Shown here piece by piece: positions 25,301 through 37,300 of a stretch of 64,000 nt of DNA. The DNA is from Dicaeum eximium (Eukaryota > Chordata > Aves > Passeriformes > Dicaeidae): contig VWZP01001608.1 of assembly GCA_013396995.1 (NCBI GenBank), positions 299,373 to 363,372 on the forward strand. Direction: 5' to 3'. Numbering within the stretch: the first letter of the stretch is position 1; each line of letters starts with the position of its first letter. The notes below the pieces were generated by a model. It saw only the letters and a program-made list of their open reading frames with translations, had not been told where the DNA came from and ran no database searches. A program made the position numbers and the translations under genes.

Positions 25301-28300
25301 CCAAAGGGAATTTTTCACATAATTTAACTGAAATCAATATGAAATGGAGCTTGATAACTGAATTTGGCTCCAAAACTTCCCTGAGAGGTTATTTAAGTGC
25401 TCGTGGAATTTGCAGTGGGGAAGGTGAAGCTGCTGCTGAGCCCCAGTGACAGGGATGGTTCTGATAAAATCATGGCAATGTGTGACTGCAGCTGACAGTG
25501 GCAGAGCCCCTGGGTCAGGGGATTATTTCTTTGCCAGCTATGAGCTTGCAGATGATGCAAAGAAATCAGAGGAAAATAACTGAAGTTCTTGTACACAAGA
25601 GCCTGAAGTTGGAGGAGTTGCATGCCTGAGGCTCTGTGGCTGTGGGATATCCACAGCACAAGTAGGAGTAGGGAGAAAATGTAATTTTTCCTCATTGGCT
25701 GCAAAATGAAATACCAAAAAACACAAAAATAACCCCTCTGGAATTCTTTCCTGTGAGTGAATGGCTCTGTCCTAACTCTGAGCTTGACTGAGTGGAACCT
25801 GCTGCTCATCCCAGCTAAAAACACCTTAAATATGACCCACAAATGGTTTCTTTTTTATATTTCATAGAAGTGGCCACAAGAAAACATCTCCAAATCTTCA
25901 CCTTCAAAAAAAGATTTTCTTTTTCTCAGCCAGGCCCAAGAGTGGCTTTTTCCACCCTTGGATCGAACCATGATGAGGTTTTTGCCTCTGTTTTTTTCAA
26001 AGGAAAACAGTCAGATAGAAATAAAGTTAAGGTAGAAATGAAAATTAAATGTTCCCCTGTAGTGCCTATAACAACCACAGCAGCATATGGCTGTAGAGTG
26101 ATTTTATTGGAACCTGATCGTGACATAAACAGAAATAAACTGGGGAATATCTGATTGGCACAACTGAACAAAATTCAGAAAGCAAACAGAGTAAGAGATT
26201 CAAATGGAAAGAGTTTTTAATTCTCTCATTTTAAGTGCCCAATGTGTTGTTAGTTGTGCAGGAAGAGCAAAAATCACATTTGGAAAATTATTTCTATTCT
26301 GACAGATCTCTGTTTCAAGCTCTTTTGTGTGCTTCATAAGAAATTTCTAATTCAATAGTGGGAGTTCATATTGTGAAACTCTGCAATGTTTGAGGGAATA
26401 TAAAAAGACATTTGCAGGAAAAGGAAGCTGGGAGATGAAGGGAAGCTTCTAGAAATATCAGGGATTAGAATAAAAATGCCCAGGATCAAATTAAATGAGA
26501 GGGTTTATCTGTATCTGAATTTTCCATAGTAATACACAACTTTTTTTTTTTTCAGGCTTAAGGCTTAAGATTTAGGAGATAAATAGCTGATGCACATTCA
26601 GTATCTTCCATAGGATAAATAAAATACCCAGTTTAAAAATTTGAAAGGATCTTAAGCAATAATCTTTTAAATACAGGGGATGGGGCAAAATTAACATAGA
26701 TGTGGACAACTTAAAAACTGAATTCCTGCAGGTTTTTTATGGCAAAACCACTGGGGTCCACTTTTGTTAGAGGGAACAGAATGAAGGGGGAGGCTCAGAA
26801 AGACTTTTTGGGGCTTCCAGGGATGTCTCTGCTGCAGATGGGAGCAGGAGGGATCGTTGTGCATCATTAACAAACCATCTCTTGGAACTGTGGGGTTTGG
26901 AGAATGGGAGATCAGCTCCAAGAGTGTCCTGGCAGGTGTGGAACTGGGGGAAGGTGGGAGGAGGAGAAGAGGTCCTGAAAGGCAGGAGGGAGGGACAAGT
27001 GGCCAGGAGGATTTTTCTTTCTTCCAGCTCCAAAAGCCCCCAGAGCTGATGGGTGCAGGCATAGGAATTTGTGGTTGGATTTGGATCAGCTCCAGCTAAA
27101 AAATCATGGAATGGTTTGGGTTGGAAGAACCTTAAAGCCCATCCCATCCCACCCCTGCCATGGCAGGGACACCTCCCACTGTCCCAGGCTGCTCCCAGCC
27201 CTGTCCAGCCTGGCCTTGGGCACTGCCAGGGATCCAGGGGCAGCCACAGCTGCTCTGGGCACCCTGTGCCAGGGCCTGCCCACCCTGACAGGAACAATTC
27301 CTGCCCAATATCCCATCCAGCCCTGCCCTCTGGCAGTGGGAGCCATTCCCTGTGTCCTGTCCCTCCATGTCTTGTCCCCAGTCCCTCTCCAGCTCTCCTG
27401 GAGCCCCTTCAGGCCCTGCAAGGGGCTCTGAGCTCTCCCTGGAGCCTTCTCTTCTCCAGGCTGAATGGAATAATTTTAATTGTAGAGCTTAAAGTGCATG
27501 GTTTTGGATCCAGCTGACTTTGTGGAGCAGTTTAAATGTGGATGTGTGAAGGAGACCCCAGAGCAGAGGGGACATGGGAACAGCTCAGTGGAATGAGGTG
27601 CCAGAGATGTCATCCCACAGCTCAGCTTGTCTTTCAAAGAATTACTGATGGAAAACTCCAGCCTTGTGGTGAATTGGGACCTTGGAGTGTCACCAAGAGA
27701 AAATGGGAGAAAAGAGAGGGGTACTGGAAGGGGAGAGGGTTTGGGTGCAAATCCATGGGTTTTGTCCAATCCCACTGATTTCTAGACTAAATCCATGCTC
27801 AGTTCCCATAAGTGCTTGGACTCTCAGTTGTATGGAGATGCTGTGGCTGATATTTGCCTTCCACAACCCAAGTCTGTTTTGCCCTGATCTGGTGGGAATG
27901 CAGTTGGTTCTGGTGCAGGGATGGAGATCTGGAGGGAGAGGGAAGCCTGCAAAATGTTAATCCCAGACATCCCTCATGGCAGTGAAAGGGCTCTTACCCA
28001 CCCTGCTGATATTAGTCCATGTGTACATCCAGCTCCTTCCAAAATTCAATTATTACAACACTCATTTTATTGATGCTGGAGTCATTTAGTCAATTAAAGG
28101 AGATTGGGGGTTTTGCATTTGAATTCCTGTGCTGACACCCTGTGCTGGACCTGCCCTTTCAGACTATCTCAGTATAAATAATTTATATTAATTGCAAATT
28201 TTAATCAACAGCCATGTCAGGAGTTCAGACAGTAAATTTTGCAAAGTAGATGGATTCCCTCAGATTTGGAAGGTTGCTTTGGCAACCGTTAATTTTATTG

Positions 28301-31300
28301 TTAAGGGAGCCGTTGCAGACATGCCAATCTTCCAATTAATAAAGACTTTGCATCAATTTGCTTCCCCTAAAATTATTTCTCTTAGGCAGTATCTCAAGAT
28401 CTCTTTTCATTGGAAAATGCGAGTTTTTACAGCTTTATTTTGGCTCTGCAGGAATTCATCCGAACCCAAGGTGGACACTGAGGTGGCAGCAGGACTGTGT
28501 TTTAATGAAAAATCTGACTGGTTTTGTTTGGGCTGGGGTTGCTTTTGCCATCCTATAAACCAACATAAAGTTATATACATTATAAGCGACGTGAATTAAC
28601 TCATATAAATTAATTATTCAATCCTCTCCAACTTGTCGATCCGGATGTTGAAGCACCGACCCCGCCTGACGTCCCAGCCCTCTTTAGACTTGCATGTTCT
28701 TTATTTTTCCCTGCCTGAAGCTGCAGTGGCTGCTGGATAACTACGAGACAGCAGAAGGAGTGAGCCTGCCCCGGAGCTCCCTGTACAACCATTACCTGAG
28801 GCACTGCCAGGAGCACAAACTGGACCCCGTCAACGCCGCGTCCTTCGGGAAACTCATCCGCTCCGTCTTCATGGGGCTCAGGACTCGGCGCCTGGGCACC
28901 AGGTTGGTGGGAATCTGCAGCTAAACAAACAAAAAAGGGATCTCTGCAGAGATCCTGCAGCATCTCTGGTGTACTCAGAACCTCCTCAGCATCTTTAGGA
29001 GGTTCAGGTCTTTCTCTTCTGAGGTCTACGGAAACAACTGGCCCTGATCCGGTGGGGAAATGTGTTTTATGTGAAGTTAAACTGCTTCTCATCCCATGAG
29101 GATCCCATTACCCCAGGGAACAGCTGGAGCTGTGTCAGGGCTTGGCATGGAGCTCAGGGAAAGGTTCTTCCCCCCGAGGGTGCTGGCACTGCCCAGGCTC
29201 CCCAGGGAATGGTCCCGGCCCCAAGGCTGCCAGAGCTCCAGGAGACTTTGGCCAGCGCTCTCAGGGTGGCACTGCTGGGGTGTCTGGTGTCTGATTGTCT
29301 TCCAATCAGGATATTCTGGGATTCTGTATTGTCTGACAAAGATGAGGTAACTCATCCCCCCAATTTCCACTGCAGAGCCCAAAATTCTGGGTCACTGAAG
29401 CCGTTTCTCACTTTGGGTCCAGCAAAGATTCCCCATGACAGACCCAGCTTTGATGCAGACAAGATGTAAATTTATAAATAGTTTATTTCTGAAATCCCCA
29501 AATCATCAGGCTGAATCTTGCAAGAGGGTTTTTTCTTCTGAACCATCAAAGATCTGTAAGATGTTACAAGAAAAGTGTAACATGTGAAAATAAACTGTAA
29601 TTACAGACGTGTCCTTCAAGGGAGCATCCAAAGCTTCTGCACAGCTGAGTGTGAACTTTATCCCAGCTTATAATATTTAAACAGTGGGTAATATATTGCC
29701 TAGAAAACAGTCATTGCTCTGGTTGTTGAAGATTTTATAATAAAATTCAAGCTTAAATATCTGGGCTTTTAAATGAGAACAAAACCAGATGTGACCAGGG
29801 CATTCCACAGCTGGAATGTGGAGGTAACTGTTGTAGGAAGAGCAGGGAAGCATTGGATTTCTCTAGGTTGAGTCAAATGGAAGAGTTCTGAAGTAATTTT
29901 TTTGGAGGGCAGAAATTCTTTAATCCCATCAAAGATTAAAGAATAAACAAGTGAGGAAAACCAAAAACGCACTGAAAATTAGAAATGTGCAGGCTGGGAA
30001 GGGGACAGTGAACCTCAATTAGCATGGAAAGAGCTGGCCCCCATTATTTTCCTACTCATTGTAATTTCAGGTTAAAAAGGCAGCTGTTATTTAATTTGCA
30101 GGCACTTAAATCACTTAGCACTGGGCTGAACACGGGGTGTGTGTAAAACACTTTGGTGCAGTGGCAAAGATCCAAAAATTCAACTGGGTCCTTGAAAAGA
30201 GCAAATTCCCCCCCCAAAACACCCCAATTTGATAAATATTCCTCTTTTACATTTCTCTAATTTTCCAATGGGAAGCATCCTTGGATTTAAGGTGCCTCCA
30301 GTCCCAGGTTTAGTGACACAGCAAAGGAATTTTAAGCCTCCCTATTCTGTGCTCTGGAGATGCTGTTGGTGCTTCCCTGGCTTGGTCTCTTCTCCCTCTG
30401 AGGACTCAATTCACCCATTTATGGTGACAAATGTGCTGAAGCCAAGTTGGACACACTGTCACCACGTGTCCATGGCTGCAGAACTGTCCTTGCTCCCACT
30501 GGGACCAAAAAATTCCAGTTTGGTGGAAAAACTTCAGCTGACAGATCTCTCTCTAATGTGGTGGAATCACACCCTCCTAAGGAGCACCACAGCAGCAAAG
30601 GAGAAAGAATTCCAGCCCCCTGTGCTTGGAGAAAGCTTTCATTTTTTACAAAAAGTACAAAAATGAGCAGCTCCAAGGACAAAACCGCATCAAAGCCTGG
30701 TGCTGTTGCTGCAGAAGTGCTGGCAACAGAAAGACATTTTTCTTTTCACGGAGGGCCATTAGTCAGGCTCGTTTTATCCAAGTCTAGATAAAGATGGATG
30801 CTTGTTTTTATGGAAAAAACAAATCCCTAAACCCTAATCAAATAGCAAAGTGTCCCCTGTGGTCTTTTAGTCACTCTGTTTAATAACACTTTTTATTGTA
30901 GCACTTCCCCAGTCTTCTCCAGACACCTTGGGCTGCTTTCAGGTTTCAGTGGATGCCACTGCACTTGGCCACACGTGGCTTTAGATTTTCTGTCATTAGT
31001 TTGATGTCCTGTGAAGGCTGAGCTAGAGCAGAGGCTGGACAGAGCTAAAGAATAAAGCAGGGATTTATTACAAGGATTTCCTCCATGGATCCACCTTGGG
31101 CAGCACAAGAGCCCAGCCAGGGCTGCACCCAAGAGGAACCAAAATGGGCACAAAATGGACACCGGGCACGGGCTCTGGCACTTTGATCAGTTCTGCTCCA
31201 TTTGCATCTTGGAGTTAATTGACAAATTACAGCTTTAGGTTATCAAGTCCCATCCTTCTTGTTTTTCTCTCTTCATTCCACCACTGTTTATGCTCTTGGG

Positions 31301-34300
31301 TCTGAGATTTGGATCATTTGTCCTTGGTCCCCTGTTGTTGCTGGTGTCCCAGTCAGAGGTTGGGGTCACCAGTTATTGTTGCTTCCCAACAGTGAATCAG
31401 GGCTCTTTGACTCCAATATCAGAAGGCTTTTGTGATTTATTAAATGACTCCATTGATCAGAAGGATTTGGGGCTATATCTGCCCAGGTACAGAGCTAACG
31501 TGGTTTCTTCTTCATGCTCTGTACAAGAAGTGCAAGAATGGTTAGAATTCAATAATATCCACATCATTGGTCAAAAAAAGAGAGAAGGATCCACACCTCC
31601 CATATAGGAAACAGGGCAGCCAAACACCACCTGTCCTTGAAAAACACAGCTCAGAGATATGTTTATCCAAAATGTGCTGAGAAGTGAGCTTTCCCATGGA
31701 AGGAAAAATTCAGCAAGTTTGCACCCAAGAAACTCATAAAATATTATAACTACAGTCCCCAGCTAGAGAAGGAATTGTTTTGTCTCCCTGCTCTGTGCAC
31801 AGAGCTCACCATCCCCTAACATGAAGCTCAGACCCACACACTAAAGCAGCACAGAATCTAAAAAATATAAAAGCTCAAACCTGAGGCATCAAGTTCATCC
31901 CTTCAGCCACTCAGACAGTGCTTGGCAGCTGTGTGCTGCACAAAATGGGGTGTATTGTCCAAGCAATCAGGGTCACAATGCCCCTTGCAGTGACTAAGTT
32001 GATATTTCCAGGGGAAATTCCAAATATCACTACTACGGGATCCGCCTGAAGCCGGAGTCGCCGCTGAACCGCCTGCAGGAGGACACCCAGTACATGGCCA
32101 TGAGGCAGCAGCCCATCCACCAGAAGCAAAGGTAGGTGCTCCCAGGCCCTTCCCAAAACCCTCAGCAGGTCCCTGGGGTTTGGTGCCGCTTGGGAAGGTC
32201 AAATCTTCAGTCCAAACCAGGTGTTGGTGAAGAACCAGAGCTGGGCTGTGGAAGGGTCCAGAACCTATCCCAGGTAATGCCCCATCCCTGGAAACACTCA
32301 AGGCCAAGTTGGATGAGACTTGGAGCAACCTGTTTTGGTGGAAGCTGTCCCTGCTCACTGCAGGGGGTTCAGATGGCCTTTAAAGGGCTTTTCCAACCCA
32401 AACCCTTCTGGAATCCCATGGAATGGGATTTATCTGCCAGTGGCACGTTCCACCCTGTGTGCACCTTTCACAGCCTCCCTGTAGCCAAAATGGTTTAGGA
32501 TCTCAGCTCTGGAGATGTTGGTGCCAAATCAATGTGAAGGACCTGGGGGCTTGTGCTGGATTTGGGGGTTTTAGGTGTTTTTCTGAGCAAAAGTGCAAGT
32601 TAAATAGTGCCATAGTTAGTCTTGTGCCCGAGTAATTTTAAAGATAAAGCCCAGTGTGGAAAGGGATTTGGAATTGCCTCCTGCAAGCATGGACACTTCT
32701 GGTTGTTGCTGAAGTGCAGAAGGAGCAGAATTTATTTCTTCAGCTCCCAAACAGAAAGTAAATGCAAAAGTCAGTGCTTGAGACAGAGTCTGCTCTGGAA
32801 CCCACTGCAGCTCTGCTTCTCTTTTTTGATTTTTTAGTGTCACCAAACTTCTTAACCCCTTTTATTCTGCCTTGAGGAAGCTTTTCAAAAGGAGCTTCTC
32901 ATTTCCCCTCCATTTGAGTCCACGATATAAATGATGAGCCCTCAGCATGTTTGCCTTGAATGTACCAACCACTCCACAAAGTCACAGCTCTGTGTTGTAA
33001 ATAACATGTAGGTGTTTTCTCCTGTCAGTGTGGATCCTAATCCATCCTAATTCTGATGGGATTTAGGTACAGAGCAGCCCAGAAGATGGATGGGATGGCA
33101 GAGAGTGCATCCAACAGCAACCCCCACACCACGCCCGAGCAGTCGGTGGCTGCTCAGTGCCAGCACCACCAGCAGTTCATAGGTGAGGAATTATCCCACA
33201 TCAGGGATTTGGGCTTTAAGGGGAAGGTTTATCCAGCAAGTCCTGACTGTTTGCTGGGTTTCCTCACACGGGGCACCGTCTGCTGGGGTTTTTTTGGTGG
33301 TCCCAACAAGAGTGGGAACCCAACCCCCTGGGCCCTTTGGAGGGGGTTCCCCTGCTGAGTTCTTTGCCAAGGATAAAGAACGTGCAGGACTCTCTTTCTC
33401 TTGGTCTTCAGGGTTTTGTTTATTCTTANCCAAAATCCTCCATCTTGTCTCCTATTCACTCTCACATTAAAATCCTAAAACCCTAAATTGTTCACCCTGT
33501 GATAAACTACCACTACTCTCTAATTCACACCTGTGTGCTCTAACTCATCCCAAAGTCTTGGCAATTTTTTTCCAAAGATGAAAGTTAAAAGCAGTGTTCT
33601 TCTGAAGGCCAAAGTTTCTTGAAACGGGCAGAGAAATATTCTCTGTGCCCTAGATTCCAACAGTTGTTCATTTGTGTGCTTTCCTAATAAATCTAGAGCT
33701 TTTTTTTTTTCCAGATATATATATTTGATATATAGTATGTGTTCTATGGGTTTTTGTAGTGTCACGCTTGCTAAGTTTGTCTGCTGACTCCTGTCTCCCC
33801 AGGAGGGCTTTTTCCTTGAGCCCAGGGGTCTGTTGGGTCCCTCACAGAATGTTTTTAATCCATCTGGTTTTATCCAAAGTCCCTGGAAGAGTGGAGGTCC
33901 TGGCCAGGGAGGGGAAGGCAATTCCCTTCCTTGCAAAGGCTGCAGTGGGGATCTGAGTGCAGATGATCCATATTGACCTTCTCCTTGTGGAACAGACCCT
34001 GTTTGGATTTGCTGGTCCTGGATCTGTGTGTCTCCATCACAAATCCCAGCTCCTGACACCCCTCTGCCCAACTCTGTTCCCCATGGTACTCCTTAAATAC
34101 CAGAGGGACATTTTCCAGCCTTTGGGGAAATCCTAATGGATGGTAGATGAGGATAATTTTTTCTTGTTTCTTTCATTACAAACAGAAAGGAAACATTTTC
34201 CTTTCCTCACTGAATCCACTGGGCTGTGGTTGTTTGCTTTTTCTCAGTATAACAGCACAAATCAGGGAAAGGACTAAATTATCCTAAATTATCTCATTTT

Positions 34301-37300
34301 TCCTGTCTCATCCCAGCTGGAACATGAAAGAGCCTCCAGTGACAGCAGCACCTTGTGCTCACCTGTACTCTGAGCTTTCCTAACCCTCACCACCTTTCCC
34401 AATTTCTGTTCCCAGATGTAACCCATGTCTTTCCTGAGTTCCCAGCCCCTGATCTTGGAAATGTCCTCTTACAAGAAGGTTTCACCCTGAACGACGTGAA
34501 AACTCTGCAAGTTCTCTACAGGAGACACTGCGAGGTGATTGTTTGCAATATTCTTTGGTGATTATTTATAATTGATTTATTAACTGAGGTGGGACATCAC
34601 TCAAGTGACCAGCTCATATCCCACCCTTAGGAAAAGCTGGAATATAATCGGGAATGCTTCATTTGCCAGGAATCACAACCCAAATATTGATTTTTTTTTT
34701 CACTGTGTGACCTGTTTTATGTTAATTGGTTACTAAAACAGCACCAATTCCGTTGTCTCTCGTGGAAATTATTTACTGTGAGTGGCAGCACCTGAGCTGA
34801 GTGCTGACCCCGTGGTGTTTTTGCTGTCAGGCCACTTTGGATGTCGTGATGCACCTCCAGTTTCACTACATCGAGAAGCTGTGGCAATCCTTCTGGAGTC
34901 CCAAGGCACCCTCTAGTGATGGCCCCACTGCTCTCCCTTCCAGGTACTCCCCAGCCCTCCCTGCTCCATTCTTCTAGAGGGATCTCTTTTTAAGATGCAT
35001 GAAGTGTTTTTAGGCTTTTTGAGTGCTTTGGGGAATGTGGGAGCATTTTCTGCCCTGCAGAGCCATGATAAAGAGCACTGGAAGTGTTTAACATTGTAAT
35101 GCAAAGTCCAGAGCTCTGGGAAAGTGTCTGCTCTGATTAGAGAGTTGTGGGCTCACTCAGGGTGGAAAAGCCCTCCAAGATCAGAGTCCCTCCATCAGCC
35201 CAGCACTGCCGTGGTCACCACTCAGCCACGTCCCCAAGTGCCACATCCACACCTTTTTGGGACCCTTCCAGGGGTGATGACCCCTCCACTGTCCTGCACA
35301 GCTTGTTCCAATGCCTGACCACTCTTTCAGGGAAGAAATCTTCCCTCATATCCCATCTAAACCTCCCCTGGGGTGACTTGAGGCTGTTTGCTCTCATCCT
35401 GAGGCTGGACATCCGTGTCCCTGGCACCTCCTGCAGCAGCAAAGAAGGAGATCCTGATTTCCCAAATGCTCAGAGGGTGATGATTCCCTGCCCTGAGCCA
35501 GTGCCATCCTCTGGCTCAGATTTTAGGGACTCTCTGAGGTTTTAGGGAATATCCAGACTGACTCTCTGCCTTTCCTGGCTGCTCAGACCTGTCAGTGCCT
35601 CGTGTTTTGAGGCAGATCATTGCAAACAAAGCTGCTTTAACCCTTTCACTCCTGCCTGGCTCATTGCTGTGCCTCTTCCTCATCCTTTATGCAATGGAAT
35701 GGAAACAGATGAAAACAGAGAAAATTGAAAAAGTGAAGGTTTCTTCTTAAAATTTCTATCACAAATATCTCCACTCCTACTGATGCAATAAGAATGAAGG
35801 TTTTCTATTCAGAAGAAAAATAGTAAAACATTGAGTAATAAGTAAAACTCCCTGAAAAATCTGTAGAATATGGCCCTGTAGATGTTGCCCAGGGGATATT
35901 TTCCTGCAAGGAGTCACTGCAGCTGTGTTTGCTTGGTTTAAAATCTCATTTTCTTGAGGGAACAGCTCCCAGGCAGATTGCAACACCCCAGGAGCTGTTT
36001 GTAGGTACAGAGGGGAAAGTGGAGACTGCTTTTGTGCAGGGCTCTCACAGCTCTGCCAGTAACCCAGAGTGGTAAATAACACACTTTCTCCCCTTCTTAA
36101 TATATAAATATAAATATAAACCCCAAATATTAGGGAGGTGGCACACTGAAAGTGTGAGAAGATGCAGAACATGGATGCACTTCACAGCAAGTTTCATGAC
36201 CTGTTTCTCCATGTGGGATTTTCCAGGAGTTATGACCATGGAGTTCACCACTAAAATTCTGCAGGCTGAGGCTCGAAGTTCCCCTTTAGAGCATGTCCAA
36301 GGCTTGGTTTAATGATTTTGATGCAATGCATGGGGAAAGACCCTTCCAAATTGCCAATTGCTGGCATAATGTGTGGGTGAGCAGCTCTGCTGTCATGTTC
36401 TGGCAGTGCATTCAGGTTTCAGCTCTTTCTGCTTACTCTGTAACAAATATCTTGTGCCTTTATACATCTCCAAAGTGAAAATAATAATGGGAGCTGGATT
36501 TACCCCAAGTTACAGACAATATGTTCTGTTCTCATCCAAACATTCAGTCTCCTTCCTTCTGAAAACATTCAGCATTTGGAGGTGTTAAACACCTTAAAAA
36601 TATCTCAGTATCAGTTAATCTGCCCCTTCAGTGGCTCAGATTTTTTGTCCCCAGTGCTGTGGCTCAGGAGAGCAGAGGAGAGAGGAGAGGGCTGGGAGGT
36701 TTGGGAACAGCTGAGGCTGTAAGGAGGAGCCAGCTGAGCCTTTCCTGGCTGGAATGACCGTGCTGGAGCTCAGTTCCCACATGAACAGGGGGATGTGAGA
36801 GGCAGTGAAGTTAGAAAGGGAAGAGGGGAAGGCAGGACAAGCACCAGGAGTGTGGATTTGAGGGAAAACTGCTCCGAGCTCTGGCCCCAAGGAGAGGGAG
36901 GTGCTGGCAGAGACACGACCTGTGTGAGCAGTCACACATTTCCTTCTGCAAGGCACACAGACATCTTTTTTTCTGCTGAAAATTGGAGTTAGAAATGCAG
37001 AGAGAAGGGGAGAGCACTGAATGCAAAGCTGCTGCTAACTCTGTCTCCTTCCTCCTCCTCCTGCAGTGAAGAGGAACCCGAAGGGACCCTCCCAAAGGAC
37101 AAACTGATCACCCTGTGCAAGTACGAGCCCATCCTCAAGTGGATGAGGAGCTGTGACCACATCCTGTACCAGGCCCTGGTGGAAATCCTCATCCCTGACG
37201 TGCTCAGGCCAGTGCCCAGTGAGTACCCACAGCCCCATCTCACTCTGGCTACCACTTGCCACAAAGATTTCCACTCTAAAAACCCACTTGGAGGTGTTGG

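Larger units (their letters stand above)
23020..28720 (+). other. RFX2: RFX2 intron 5 (5.7 kb, largest after coding intron 1)
   Basis: AT-rich intron with two reverse CR1 copies and an X-box-like palindrome at 28273-28286. No exon or RNA gene recognised. Confidence 0.8.
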
